64,000 nucleotides of DNA from Laccaria trichodermophora (lineage: Eukaryota > Basidiomycota > Agaricomycetes > Agaricales > Hydnangiaceae): NCBI GenBank assembly GCA_018417955.1, contig JACTVC010000018.1, forward strand, positions 992,001 through 1,056,000. Reading direction: 5' to 3'. Of this stretch, positions 21,052-32,200 are shown in pieces; position 1 is the first letter of the stretch, and every line of letters starts with the position of its first letter. The translations under genes and the position numbers were made by a program. The notes beneath the pieces are model-generated. The model ran no database searches. It had not been told where the DNA came from and saw nothing but the letters and a program-made list of their open reading frames with translations.

Positions 21052-21140
21052 TATACCGGCAGTACGTGTGCCCGCTATCGCCGACAGCTGATAGTGGCAG
21101 AGTACGCGCACAAAGACTGGGTTCGACCCCTAGACGGAGA
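21052..21140 (+). tRNA. tRNA-like unit B2
   Basis: Acceptor CCTCCGT/ACGGAGA, anticodon stem TGTGC/GCACA. The T stem is slightly damaged on its 3' side (CCTAG). Confidence 0.5.
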
Positions 21141-21277
21141 GGATGCAAAGGGCATAATAAAACCATTTTACATCGCGCATCCCAGCTCCCTCGATTCGTA
21201 CCTGCAATTGACGATCACAAAACACCCGCCTACCCACTGCATCCCATTCAAGAATGCGTAAACCTTACACATCCAAC

Positions 21278-21369
21278 CCTCCGTTCGTATACCGGCAGTA
21301 CATGTGCTACTATTGCAGACGTTCGTTAAATGGTACGCGCAAAGACTGGGTTCGATTCCCAGATGGAGA
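21278..21369 (+). tRNA. tRNA-like unit B3
   Basis: Acceptor CCTCCGT/ATGGAGA, anticodon stem TGTGC/GCGCA, perfect T arm. The insert (TACTATTGCAGACGTTCGTT) is nearly the same as in C3. Confidence 0.55.
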
Positions 21370-21497
21370 CATTGGAGAGGATTGCATACTAATGCGGCCA
21401 ATTTTTACATCGCGCGTCATAGCTCCTTCGATTTGTCTGCAATTGGCAATTACACCCACCTCCCATTCAACTTCCGCGTAAACCTTCTACATCTAAC

Positions 21498-21586
21498 TTT
21501 CCGTTCGTATACCGGCAGTACCTGTGCTGCTATTGTAGATGGTCCAAGTACACGCACAAAGACTGGGTTCGATTCCCAGACGGAGA
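21498..21586 (+). tRNA. tRNA-like unit B4
   Basis: Anticodon stem TGTGC/GCACA with 26 nt between the halves, perfect T arm, 3' strand ACGGAGA. A T5 run lies about 25 bp downstream. Confidence 0.55.
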
Positions 21587-21719
21587 TGTTGAGACGTTGA
21601 ATCAATATTTTTACAATCGTGGGTCACAACTCTCTCGCTTCGTACCTGCAATTGACGATCACAAAACACCTGCCTACCCACCTCCCATTCAACTCGGCAT
21701 AAACCCTCCCATATCCAAC

Positions 21720-21808
21720 TCTCCATTCGTATACCGGCAGTACGTGTGCTTCTATTAAAGATGGTTCAAGTACACGCACAAAGACTGGGTTCGATTACCA
21801 GACGGAGA
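21720..21808 (+). tRNA. tRNA-like unit B5
   Basis: A near copy of B4, with acceptor TCTCCAT/ACGGAGA and a single change in the T stem (CGATTACCAG). A T5 run lies about 25 bp downstream. Confidence 0.5.
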
Positions 21809-21944
21809 TGTTGAGACGTTGAATCAATATTTTTACAATCGTGCGTCACAGCTCCCTCGCTTCGTACCTGCAATTGACGATCACAAAAAACCCGCCTACC
21901 ACCCACCTCCCATTCAGGACTGCGTAAACCCTTACACAAACAAC

Positions 21945-21977
21945 CCTCCGTTCGTATACCGGCAGTACGTGTGCCTA
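21945..21977 (+). pseudogene. 5' half of a tRNA-like unit (B6)
   Basis: CCTCCGTTCG and the D arm are intact, but the unit ends at GTGTGCCTAC in the anticodon loop, where unrelated repeated sequence begins. Confidence 0.55.
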
Positions 21978-22099
21978 CATCGGGAAATTGGGGTTCAACA
22001 GGCAAGTGACTACTAAACCTTACAAAAGCTTTCAAAATGTAAAATGTCAAAAAAATTTAAAAGCCTTGCAGATCCCTTTTTCAACCAATGTAAATGGTG
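21978..22099. other. Array B end junction
   Basis: The first 34 bp (GGGAAATTGGGGTTCAACAG and flanks) match 39825-39858. The remainder is AT-rich without a gene. Confidence 0.4.
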
Positions 22100-22770
22100 G
22101 TGAAGTTGTGACTTTTCCCCATGTACAAAATAAAAATTTTCCATTGCAAAACATATGCTGAGTTTTGACAACGATGAAAAAAAAAAGATCGGGTGAGATG
22201 GGCAGACCCAGAAAAATGATTGGTTCTTAGACAAGCCTCCAAGAAGTCGCCAAGAGACCTGCAGCATCAAACAAGAAATGTAGTGATGTACTTTGTGAGT
22301 TTCATAAGCACCACACAGACTTTTTGATAGGACCAGGAATTGAATTTAGACATTGCAAGTCACATGTAAAATTGTGGTGTCACTGCGACTTTCCACCATG
22401 TATGAAATAATTTTTTCTGTTGCCAAACATGCACTGAGTTTTGACAATGATGAAAAGAAAAAGATTGCATGAGATGGTCAGACCCAGAAGAACAATTGGT
22501 TCTTAGACAAGCCTCCAGGAAGTCGCTAAGAGACCTGCAGCATCATGGTGATGTACGTTGTGAGTTTCACAAGCACCACACAGACTTTTTGATAGGACCA
22601 GAAATTGAATTTAGACATTGCAAGTCACATGTAAAATTGTGTTGTCGCTGTGACTTTTCACCATGTACAAAATAATTTTTTCTGTTGCAAAACATGTGCT
22701 GAGTTTTGACAACGATAAAAAGAAAAAGATCGCGTGAGACGGTCAGAAGAACGATTGGGTCTTAGACAAG
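22100..22770 (+). repeat. Tandem repeat, ~265-280 bp unit, about 2.5 copies
   Basis: The phrase CCATGTACAAAATAA recurs near 22119, 22397 and 22661. Each is followed by TGAGTTTTGACAACGATG, then GGTTCTTAGACAAGCCTCC, and in the first two units by AGAGACCTGCAGCATC and CACACAGACTTTTTGATAGG. Point differences are few. No coding frame persists through the units. Confidence 0.75.
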
Positions 22771-23408
22771 TTTAAGCCAATGTAATGGGGAAAATTATGA
22801 CGGCGAAGGTCAGAACTTGCAGGAAATAAACTGTGCGATAATTCCCTCAAAGTATGCTGCAAGATAGAAGCCGTACAATGAATGCGGCTACCAACGGGTC
22901 AGCCATATCGATGGAAAATTTCACGCCGATGTAACAAGTAAAATTATGATGGCGAAGGACAGACTCACAATGATTGCTGGAGATTGTAGTTGTCAGTTGT
23001 AGTTGTCAGAAGGAAAGCAAAACTGACCAGGATTCCCATCATTATAACAAAGGACAGATATTCAGGAATTGGACGGTGTGAGAGTACCCTGCAAGTATTC
23101 AACGAGACAAAAGCCATGCCAGTTAAAACATCAAACGGTAGAGTTTGTGGTTAAAAAAAGCAGAGCCACAGAGGCAAAGATTGCCAGGGAATATAAGGAA
23201 TAGAATCTTGACAACAAAGAGACAGGCAGGAGTCCTGAGAGCACCCTCTCTTTACAAACAGCAGTGTCAAGTATTATAATGATTGTCCAAGAATGGGAAA
23301 GAGCACCATGGCTAGAATGTATTTTGAAAATTAAACAAATTCGAGCAATTCACTGGTGCTTGCAGGATGGTATTTTTTATTCATTTTTATCCAAAAAATA
23401 GGTAGGTA
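22771..23408. other. Stretch without a recognisable gene
   Basis: AT-rich. A phrase AAAATTATGACGGCGAAGG (near 22790) recurs imperfectly near 22943, suggesting an old duplication. Nothing else seen. Confidence 0.4.
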
Positions 23409-24870
23409 CTACACATTTAGGTTTTGATCTCCCAGAGCACTCTTTTCAACTGCCCTTTTGGCTTTGATCTTGGCCAGAGCACTATTCTTGGACACAGGGC
23501 GTGAAGATGCAGCATAATTTGGAAAGATCTGGCTGCATACAATTATAAGCCGTCAATATAGTCAAGAATGCGATGATAAAACTGACCGGTTCCACCAGGA
23601 AATTAGGTCTCCTACTTCAGTGCGTTCGTCGGGATCTTCTAAAAGGTCGAGAATGCTGTTATAGAATAGCTCGGAATCTGTCACCTTATCTGAACGGGTG
23701 AAGACGGGCGACGATGACAGAGCAAATCTAGCCTGTGAAAAGTTAGTAAGGCCAGCAGCTTTCATGTGTGGCGCACCTGGGTTGCAACATAAGCGACAGA
23801 AGCAGGGGTTACACTGGTCATTCCATGAAGACGGGCATTACCAGAACGTGTCGCCTTTGCTTCTTTTTCAACCGAGCTAGGGGAAGTGAATATATGCTTG
23901 AAAGACTATCACCGTGACGTTTGCCCATTTGATTAGAAAGGAAAGAGGTAATCTTGCTTGCCTTTACAAGGATATCGCTTCGCAGTAAACCCCACCATGG
24001 TTGATCCTCATCATACTTGTAACCAGACCAAAGGAAGATCGGCCACTGATCGCCACGAACTGTAAATTCCCCCGTCCGAAGCTTTTGTTTGATTCTGAGA
24101 AAAATGGAAACATCTGTAACCTGATCTGCTAAAGAAAGTTGACTTACTCAACATCGGACCAGTCTACGCCTGCGGGACAGAGGAGCACGCCGGTTTTTTC
24201 ATGATGGTAACCCCTGTCCACTTTCATATTCCGGGCAATAGGCGGAATCAGTGCCTCTCCAGGGGGTGTGAGCCAATCGATAATTGCTGACTTCAAACTC
24301 TTCGTGTCGTCGGACCGCGCGCTAGAAGCACCCTTTTGCAACTGAGGCGGTGAACCAAAGTAAGAAGTGGCAAGGAACCGAACGTGACGGTAGTATAAGG
24401 AGGTCTCACCATGCCTGCCATCGAATTGACTTCCTCGTCGGAACACGTCATCAGACGTTCCTCAAAACCAGGAACAGCCCTAAGCAAAGCGAGAAAGACG
24501 TCATGTTCTCTCTGCTCCCTAAGATGTTGATTGAAAAAACATGCCGGAAGATCACAAAATGCCAGATACTAACTGTAATGTGAATACTTCATCGGGGTTT
24601 TCTGAAAGTCGGAGCATGCGGCCGATACCCTGTTCGATTAAGGCATGCACATTGCACAATGCATGTATGGTTCTCCCGAAGTGTCTCCCATGATGAACGA
24701 GAGGATCGGTAGTGCGACTGCAGGGGGACAGTCAACGTAAACTGCATGTTAAGGCAAAGATAAGCAACTAACGGCTTTTTTCGGGGACCCTGCTGCAACG
24801 CATCCACCGTTTGTGATGGTCGTTTATCACACGATTGTTCAGCTGGTCGCTGATTTTCCTGAGAAACCAT
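23409..24870 (-). CDS. DUF6698 family protein
   Basis: Minus-strand gene from ATG 24870 to TAG 23409, with several short introns whose inner edges I could only partly fix. The order of segments matches the agaricomycete DUF6698 family. It starts with DPLVHHGRHFGRTIHALCNV and IGRMLRLSENPDEVFTLQ. Then come AVPGFEERLMTCSDEEVNSM, SARSDDTKSLKSAIIDWLTP, IARNMKVDRGYHHEKTGVLL and CPAGVDWSDVE. It ends with RFALSSSPVFTRSDKVTDSE, DEVGDL-type acidic residues, and WWNR joined by an intron to QIFPNYAASSRPVSKNSALA. The last intron runs from GTCAGT to ATGCAG. No stop was found in the segments read. The molecular role is unknown; the family is multi-copy in mushroom genomes and often lies in repeat-rich areas, as here. 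Confidence 0.7.
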
Positions 24871-26215
24871 TATTTCAAGCGAAGTCGTTTTGCAGTTGGG
24901 GTGGCAGGTCGGAGCTGGTCAAGAGAACAACTTGGAAGTTCGGTCCATTATGTATATATTCTGGAATGACGCTATGTGTGGTTGTTGTTGCAGACAACAT
25001 CCCATCAATCAAGGGGACGAAGCAGTGCAAGAATCATGTTTCGTGACTTGATCAGCGCCACGTTTGGCAAGACCATCAAGATCACCGTTAGTTTAAGCCC
25101 AATGATGCGTAGGCTTGGTGGTGTTTAACAACAGAGGCGAAGTGGGACGAAAGGTAGCCAAAATGTGTCTAGTTTATCGGAGTGTCTTCGTCGTCACCAG
25201 TTTGTGCATATTTTAGCTATCCGTCGTCTGCACGGGTGTCGCAGGTAACTCATCTGCATTTCTGATTCTAGCAGAGTTGCGACCTTCCCAAAAGGTATGC
25301 TCTACCCCAGAAGGCTCCCTGGAGGGTGGTATGAGTTATGAAGTGGGCGAGGTTGACGGATCGAGCGAGGTTTTTAATTGATGGATCAAGCCAACAATCA
25401 TTCGTGTTGATCGATGTTGATTTCGCAAGCGAGCTTGATGCGCTTGTAACACAACCACTGATTAGGGGACATAAGTATGCAAATCTAATGGTACTTAGTA
25501 TTGAATACGTACGCTGGGTCTGACGTCAATGAATCATGATCCGATCAACCTGATCATCAACTTGTCACTACTGATAGACTGTCATCAAATTCGTTTGCCT
25601 GAAGTTCGGCGGCGTGGGTTTACTAGATGGTCAAGGCCGAATTTCTGAGCTGATTGTCAGTATGTTATAAAATAGAGCCTGGCCGTAGTGGAAATTTATT
25701 GAAGTTCAACTTGATCATATCCAGAATCGTCCAGTAATCATCCGTCATCGTTATGTCAAGCTCCTCTTCGGGCTCAGAGTCTCCGCTGACAGCCTCGACG
25801 CGTCCGATACTTCCGTCTCCTTCCACCTTCCCGAAGCTCTGTTGCATAATCCCAACACAGGACACACAACTTATCGATTCTCCTGGGTCGCCGAAAGCCC
25901 TACATCTTCCCCCTCGCGTATTGAGGCGGTATTATGCGCCAGACAACTGTTATCTCTTGATCCCCCTGTCGCCTGAGTCGCCCACCACAGGCAAAAGCTT
26001 GAAAACACTCGAATCTGCAAGTCAGTCAGGCCAGTTATGGCCCACTGGTGCAACTCCATCGAATGTTCCGGTTTGCACTCAAAATAACCTGGCAGCGGAG
26101 AAACACGTTCATCTTGCCAGACGGACCAAAGTAGCTTTTGCTCCCGTTCCTGGTGTGCTTTTTTGTCTTTGCGTGACATTTTGGTAACTGCTGATGATTT
26201 AATTTTTTTAATGCA
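24871..26215. other. Stretch without a convincing gene
   Basis: An open frame at 25753-26185 (plus; MSSSSSGSESPLTAST) is Ser/Pro-rich, but its end does not splice in frame to the coding exon at 26216, so I do not call it. Nothing else recognisable. Confidence 0.35.
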
Positions 26216-26864
26216 GTTCCCATTATTGAACCCTTCCAAATTTTCGTTTCTCCAACTTTGATGGAAAGGCCTGGCTCACATAAAGGTAAGCGAGCATCCC
26301 CAAGTGTAACCGATCCCTCCTGACTTGAACATCCTCATTACAGATGATGGCAGACCAATGATGACTATGCCGGACCTCCGCTACGCGGCTCGCTTTGAAG
26401 CTGAAAATAATGATTTTAGGGATGTTTTTTCAAATTTTCGGAAGCGACCTGAAGCGGACATTGTGCAACTGAATGCTTTGGACTCCAAATTAGCAACTGG
26501 GCTGAAACCCAAGGAGTTTTGGGCACTGTTTTCCAAATGTGTTCGGTGTAATCTCTTCGTTACGTCCAGGAGTATGGAGCATCATAAAGCTAACCAATGC
26601 CAAAATGATGGTGGGTTAATATTTCATGCGAGCACAAGTCTGAAAAACTAACAATAGCAGGGTTTTTATCATTGTACCATGATGTTGGAGCTATCACAAA
26701 CGAGTGGTTCCTTCCGCTGTTGGACAGTACATGGCATGATCCCCAGGTTACCCACATTGCAGGGGTACCCCCAGCTGTTTTTGAAAAGCTTTTTGCAGTT
26801 TGTTGCCGCTGTAATTCTCATATGACAGTGAGGGTGTCACGACATCACCGATGCAATACTGCTT
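26216..26864 (+). CDS. Fragment of a Cys/His-rich protein of unknown function
   Basis: Plus-strand exons joined by normal introns. The first (from 26216, after a TTTAATGCAG acceptor) reads PIIEPFQIFVSPTLMERPGS. The second (from about 26341) reads DGRPMMTMPDLRYAARFEAE, DIVQLNALDSKL and CVRCNLFVTSRSMEHHKANQ-C. The third (from about 26662) reads DVGAITNEWFLPLLDS and CCRCNSHMTVRVSRHHRC before TGA. Each Cys-x2-Cys...His-His/Cys group could hold one metal ion. I have seen this layout in agaricomycete proteins without known function. The 5' end was not found, so it is a 5'-truncated gene or one whose first exon I missed. Confidence 0.45.
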
Positions 26865-27027
26865 GATAAAGAATTCTAAAGTAGTGGCTTGTTATCAAGT
26901 TATCGACAAATGATATGCACTGCACACAATACTCACCCGTTGATAACGTACGCAAAAGTAGCATCGTCTTTTGGTATTTGTCTCCTATCCTCTCGAAGTG
27001 GCCTAGAAAATATCACAGAACGGTCTG
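26865..27027. other. Flank of the left inverted arm
   Basis: No feature recognised. The inverted similarity with 36330 onward begins at about 27028. Confidence 0.35.
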
Positions 27028-27054
27028 CAACTTCAAACAGGCCTAGAAACTTTG

Positions 27055-27815
27055 TTAGTACCATTGTCCGTTATCAATTTCTGACTCACCACGATCTGAC
27101 ATCGTATCGTCGGGTCCTAAAGGTATGTGTAGAGAATTTTCAAATGCTAACTTCTTTGTCAAAGCACCCTGGGAGGTATCATCTATATAAACGTAGATTG
27201 TCTGCAGGAGATGTCTGTTGACAACCAGCAGGTGTTCTTTCACGGTGTACAGAGGTGGGAACTGGGCGTCGCGATGAGGGATGAACTGCAAACGTCCTGC
27301 AATTTCGCCGTCCTTGACTACGAATTCACCTGGAGGCATAGTCATGCAATGTGGGCGGTTGGGTGGTTAACGTAGACGCATTCTTCAATTGCGGGGTGTC
27401 TCAGACACCTTTCCTTTTTAGGTTTTTGTATGGGTACGATCGTAAAACTTGCAAAAATACTACGTCATATGGTTTGACGTGACTTTGACTGGGGTCCAAA
27501 GTAAAGGAGAAGGGAATCGACGGAGTTGTGTCAAATGCACATTCTATATACCTGAGTGCTAGATTGTAAACAAACTCCAAACGATTGGGACTCGGATAAC
27601 CCGCGCCTGTTGACAATGACGTGTCTGAACGGAGGATCAATGCTATCGTGCCGAGAAACATCGGTGACAAGAGAGGTGAGGGGATCATCAACCAACGCAA
27701 GGTCCAGTGAATCGGTTGAAATGAGAACAATCAACCAGGTCAGGTCAATTGCGACAGAAAATCTGCCGGCAGCCTTCTTCAGCTTGTCTTGCAACATAGT
27801 TACAGCGAAGTTCAA
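27055..27815 (-). pseudogene. Arm-encoded protein of unknown function, left copy, frame-broken
   Basis: Minus-strand pieces: LNFAVTMLQDKLKKAAGRFS and VAIDLTWLIVLISTDSLDLA, a frame change, then SPNRLEFVYNLALRYIECAF, HVKPYDVVFLQVLRSYPY, and after a gap MTMPPGEFVVKDGEIAGRLQ to SDRGESEIDNGQWY. The last block is kept almost unchanged in the right arm, which suggests it was coding when the arms were copied. No known domain was recognised. Confidence 0.45.
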
Positions 27816-28059
27816 GAGTTGATGAGCCTAGGGCAAGCGCGTTGTTGTGAATTCACAGAACTTCAAAGAAGGTCCTCCAGCGCACCTGTGCTATCCTTTC
27901 CGATATAACGAAATGTGTTGTGAAGCCGAGTGTAAATGTTCAATGGATTGTTGGGTAGCCCAGTTTTTCAGACTTTTTTCTCTGATTTAGTCAGTCAAAG
28001 ATTTGACTATATTTTGCGAACCGACTCACCGTGTTGTAAAAAATGTGCCGGAGGTAAGG

Positions 28060-28162
28060 CGACGCATAGTCGAACCTCCCAGATTGACCGACGCGAAGTC
28101 TAAGTCAAGAGATGAACGACCGACGCGAAGTCCAAGTCGTGAGGTAAATGACGCAAAGTCTA
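28060..28162 (-). repeat. GACTTCGCGTC motif cluster 1
   Basis: Four imperfect copies of GACGCGAAGTC (GACTTCGCGTC on the minus strand) at about 30-35 bp spacing, with variants GACGCATAGTC and GACGCAAAGTC. The same cluster layout recurs in the other arms. Confidence 0.7.
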
Positions 28163-28556
28163 CTCCGCCGTAGGATAAGATCGACTCATCCGGGCCTGTT
28201 TTGCACTTCAAATGCGTCACTCACGCAACAACCAGGTCAGGTCAATTGCGACAGAAAATCTGCCGGCAGCGTCCTTCAGGGTGTGTTGCAACATAATTAC
28301 AGCGAAGTTCAAGAGTTGATGAGCCTAGGGCAAGCGCGTTGTTGTGAATTTACAGAACTCCAAAGAAGGTCCTCCAGCGCACCTGTGTTTTCCTTTCCGA
28401 TATGACGAAATGTGTTGTGAAGCCGAGCGTGAATTTTCAAAGGATTTGGTGGGTAGCCCAGTTTTTCTCTGATCTGAATCCAGTAGCTAGTCAAAGATTT
28501 GACCATATTTTGCGAACCGACTCACCGCGTTGTAAAAAATGTGCCGGAGGTAAGGC

Positions 28557-28660
28557 GACGCATAGTCGAACCTCCCAGATTGACCGACGCGAAGTCTAAG
28601 TCAAGAACTTTGAACGACCGACGCGAAGTCCAAGTCGTGAGGCAAACGACGCGAAGTCCA
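28557..28660 (-). repeat. GACTTCGCGTC motif cluster 2
   Basis: Second cluster, in the duplicated part of the left arm, again four copies at about 30-38 bp spacing in the same orientation as cluster 1. Confidence 0.7.
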
Positions 28661-29293
28661 TTTCGCCGTAGAATAAGATCAACTCACCCAGGCCCATTTG
28701 CACTTCACATACGTTACTCACGCAATCCGCGATTCTCTCCGGAATCCTTCCGAGTCGTTAGTTGGTAGAATGACATTCGGGGATCGTTTCCTGATGAATT
28801 CTGCACGTTGGACTCGGAACTGCTGCCAGTGGTCGGGGACGTAACAGGCCTGGTGTCCATCAACGACGACAAGGCGATGTGCGGACAGACAGCAGAAATT
28901 GCATGGGTGTCGTGGAGGATCGGAGTATCTCGGACTGGAGTCAAAACACTGTCACGTGACTACCTCATAAAATCTATAAATAGGGACATTGAACGAGTTC
29001 GATGACTCCTCGGTATTGCGCAATAAAATTAGTAGTAGAAGCTTTGTCCCGGTATAATTAAAGGGTTTTGTTCTTGATGAAGTCGATGTAGGTTCTGGTT
29101 TTGAAGGCAATTGAGTCCGAGTCCAGTACAGTGAATTTCGTATCACGCATTTATTGTCCGACTTATAGATTATGCATTCTGACTTGGATATCCTAGTACT
29201 CCTTCGATGACTTGTTATGACTTGGTCTTCATCTACCAAGTCGCCCGTATCGGCCATGCCACTGTGGAACAAAAATGACTATGTGCATATACT

Positions 29294-32200
29294 TCAAACC
29301 GCTTGCCTGCGCTTCTTTGAACGAGATGTAGAAACCTCCGAGCCTGGTAAAGTTGTCAGTGGGTCATTCTGGCACACGCTTAGTAATACTTACAAGCCCT
29401 CTTGCAGGATGCGACCGGCCTCATATCTTCGTCCGAAACGTCCAGCATTGGCAAAAACTCGACCGGTGGGTTCTTGAGGTTGCGGAAAAAAGATATGTCT
29501 TCGCCTGACAAACCTGAATACTCAACTGACACCAAAGGACAGTCAGTCAGGACTGGTCGCAGCACAAGAGGAGTAAACACGCTCACATTGGTAAGAGAAT
29601 TTGAGGGGAGAACGGAGAGCCTTGACTGTGTACGTGTCTGTACGGGGCCAAGCAAAGTTATCTGCTTCCAGCTGCAGGACAGAAGCCCTGAACTCCTGAG
29701 GAAACGCTTCGTAAAAAAGTTTTATTTGCTCCTGAAACTTCACCACAGTGCAATCCTTTGCCCCACCGATGCCTTCCTCCACCGAGATCATCTTGAGTCT
29801 CACAAGACACTGCACTTGTCGGCCTAGATATTTCCACCACAAATCGCAGGGATCCATTGGGTTTTCATCGCTGTCCAGGAATTCGAATTGAGAAAAGACA
29901 TGCATTAACATTTGCCGACTCGCTTTTCTTGCGGCGATGCACTCTAACCGACGATGAGCAGACATTCCAGGGTAAGCAGGAAGAGGAGAATCGGTATAGT
30001 CTTGAGATGTGGTAACCTCATACGTGGTTTGATCAACCACATTCATCAACTCCATCAAAGCGCAAAGTGATAGAAGGTCTAAGAATCCTTCCCAGGTCCC
30101 AGGATCAGGAACATGAGCCGCTTGACAAGCTAGAAATGCCCCTTAGATTTGTTTACACATACGGGAATATTAATGAAATCATACTTTCTGTGTTCTGCTT
30201 CAGAACAATATTCGAGTGCCAGAAAAACGCTAATCGCTGAAGAAGGACACGGGATGCGGTATGCGTGGTATTGGTGATATGTCCCCCCGATGTGAATGCG
30301 CGAAACAAAGCAACAACGGTCTCTCTGATGGAACCGCTTGAGTAGAAATGTCCCCCCCTGCAAATGGCATGGCTCGTCGTCACAACCCAATGTGGAGTAT
30401 TGGGAGGCATGTATCTGCAAAGAATAAGTCACCTAAATCTTAATCAGGAACTACTGGTTACTCACAATCGTGTTCCTGGAAGTAGATGGATGGCTTCGAC
30501 AGCGAAGATATCCTCGTTCGTGCCTTCCATATCATAGTTCTCAACAGAGAAGGCTTTTGTTTCAGAAAAAGCATCTACATTCTTCAGAGGGCGAGCTACA
30601 AACCAAAGCTTCCCTCCAGTCAGAGGTTCCACAAATGTGCCAAACCCATCCGAATCAATGTGCCAGTGGTGCATCGCACCTGTGTTTCCAGCCAAACCCC
30701 AGCGAACATCTCGAGTCGGGAATAGAGAACAAGAACTGTTACACCAAGCGGTGTTTTCCATTGCAACCCAAGCCGTTAGATCGCTTGAGATGCCATCACG
30801 GCTCGTATCAGCTGCGCTGAGGGGAAAGTTGAGGGCATTCAATATGTGCCCCTCCCCCGTGGGGTGGCACGAACTCTCCAGTAGTTGCCTCAGCGTGCCG
30901 ATTTTCATTCTCGTTGCAAAATTTCCATGGTTGGGTGGGATTGATTGGTCTGAAGAGAAATTTTTCAATGATACAGGGTAAGTTGAGGGGAATAAATGGT
31001 GATACCCTGGACGTCAACAGGTACATCAAGACCTGCAAGTTGACAGAGGCCCTTCTCGTTAAAAAGAAGACCGGGCAATGGCAACTCAGTCACGACGATG
31101 ATTTTTCTTTTGCGCATCAGATCTTGTTTTTCTTTGTCTCCCATTCTTAAGAAATTAGCATGGCTTTTGATACAAAAGATGGATTTCTCCGGGTTTGCAA
31201 GGTGGAGGGGTAGAAGCGGATGTGCGGAGTGCATGAGTAACGGTGATACTCCTGAAGAAGTGGGTTCATATGACTTCATAACCAGGTTCCAAAGTTTATT
31301 GAAAATATCCAAATCTTTTTTGCGCTGTTCAAACCGTCATATGATGTCCAGAGATGAGCATGTAATAGGACACAAACGTGGAAAGAGGGTCGGTAATCCC
31401 ATGAGCGGTTGTCTGCGTATGGGCTGAATAGTGGATATCTCTTCTCGCTTTCGTATCTCTGACGATATTGATAGTCAGCCTGCGGTCAACCTGAGACAAA
31501 TACATAACACCTGCCTTTACTGACTCATTAAGCTGCAAGTTGGGCGAAGGTGGACGTGCCTCAACAAGCGGTCACTGATTGATTACAAAGGAACGCCAAT
31601 CGACATACCTGCATTCTTTCCATCTCAGCTTCGTCAATGGGCCAATCATGGGTGGACCCAATTCCTTTGACAAAGGTGGCTGTCTTTCGTTTTTTGGGTT
31701 TAACAGACGCTCGAGTCGATAAAGTTTGTGAAGTGGTAGGCTGGACAGACCCTGCCGATAAAGTTCGTGTAGTAGTAAGTTCAACAGACCCCGCTGATAA
31801 CGTCGGTTTAGTAATATCTTCTTCATCAGACAGCTCAGACAGCTCGGACAAGTCAAAGGCTCCATCTTGGTGGTCTGTGTTTTGCACGTTGTGGTAGTTT
31901 TGAAAAGCGCCAACTATGTCGGATTCTTTGCCTCCGACGTGTCCATCGGCAGTCCTGACTGAACCGGATTCTATGCTTCCGAGTTGCACACCGCTGGTCA
32001 GATTGTCTAAATGTGTGTCTTCAGGGGTTTGAGAATCACCGAGCTTGGAAGCCTTGGCTACATTAGATTCTGCGTCTCCAAAGTGTCTACCACTGTCGAG
32101 ATTGTCTATAGGCCTGATTTCATTGGTTTGAGGACCACTCATCGCGGAAGCCCCGATTGCACTAGGTGTTGCATCTCCAAGATGGCCATCACAGGAAAGA

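Larger units (their letters stand above)
20815..21977 (+). repeat. Array B: tRNA-like units next to the copy 2 block
   Basis: Five complete units and a 5' half, period about 140-240 bp, with the same leaders as array A. Unit B1 corresponds to A1, the first unit beyond the shared spacer in each block. B3 shares its loop insert with C3, and B4 with B5 and C5. The last unit stops in the anticodon loop at a 34-bp sequence also present at about 39825-39858. Confidence 0.75.
27028..28945 (-). repeat. Left inverted arm around the JmjC gene
   Basis: The minus-strand sequence is collinear with the plus strand of 34970-36336 and, for a shorter stretch, 50990-51740. The outer limit is sharp near CTTCAAACAGGCCTAG (27028). 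A part of the arm is duplicated in tandem (about 27733-28220 and 28230-28735). The arm holds coding remnants (27055-27345 and 27401-27815), two GACTTCGCGTC clusters, and a tail with TATAAATAGG and AATAAAA words near 28976-29030 that could be promoter or LTR sequence. Confidence 0.7.

Noticed and set aside
21977..22012. Helitron end at the 34-bp sequence shared with 39825-39858
   Set aside because: No CTRR end with a preceding hairpin, no insertion between A and T, and no Rep/helicase gene nearby; only a shared sequence is reported.
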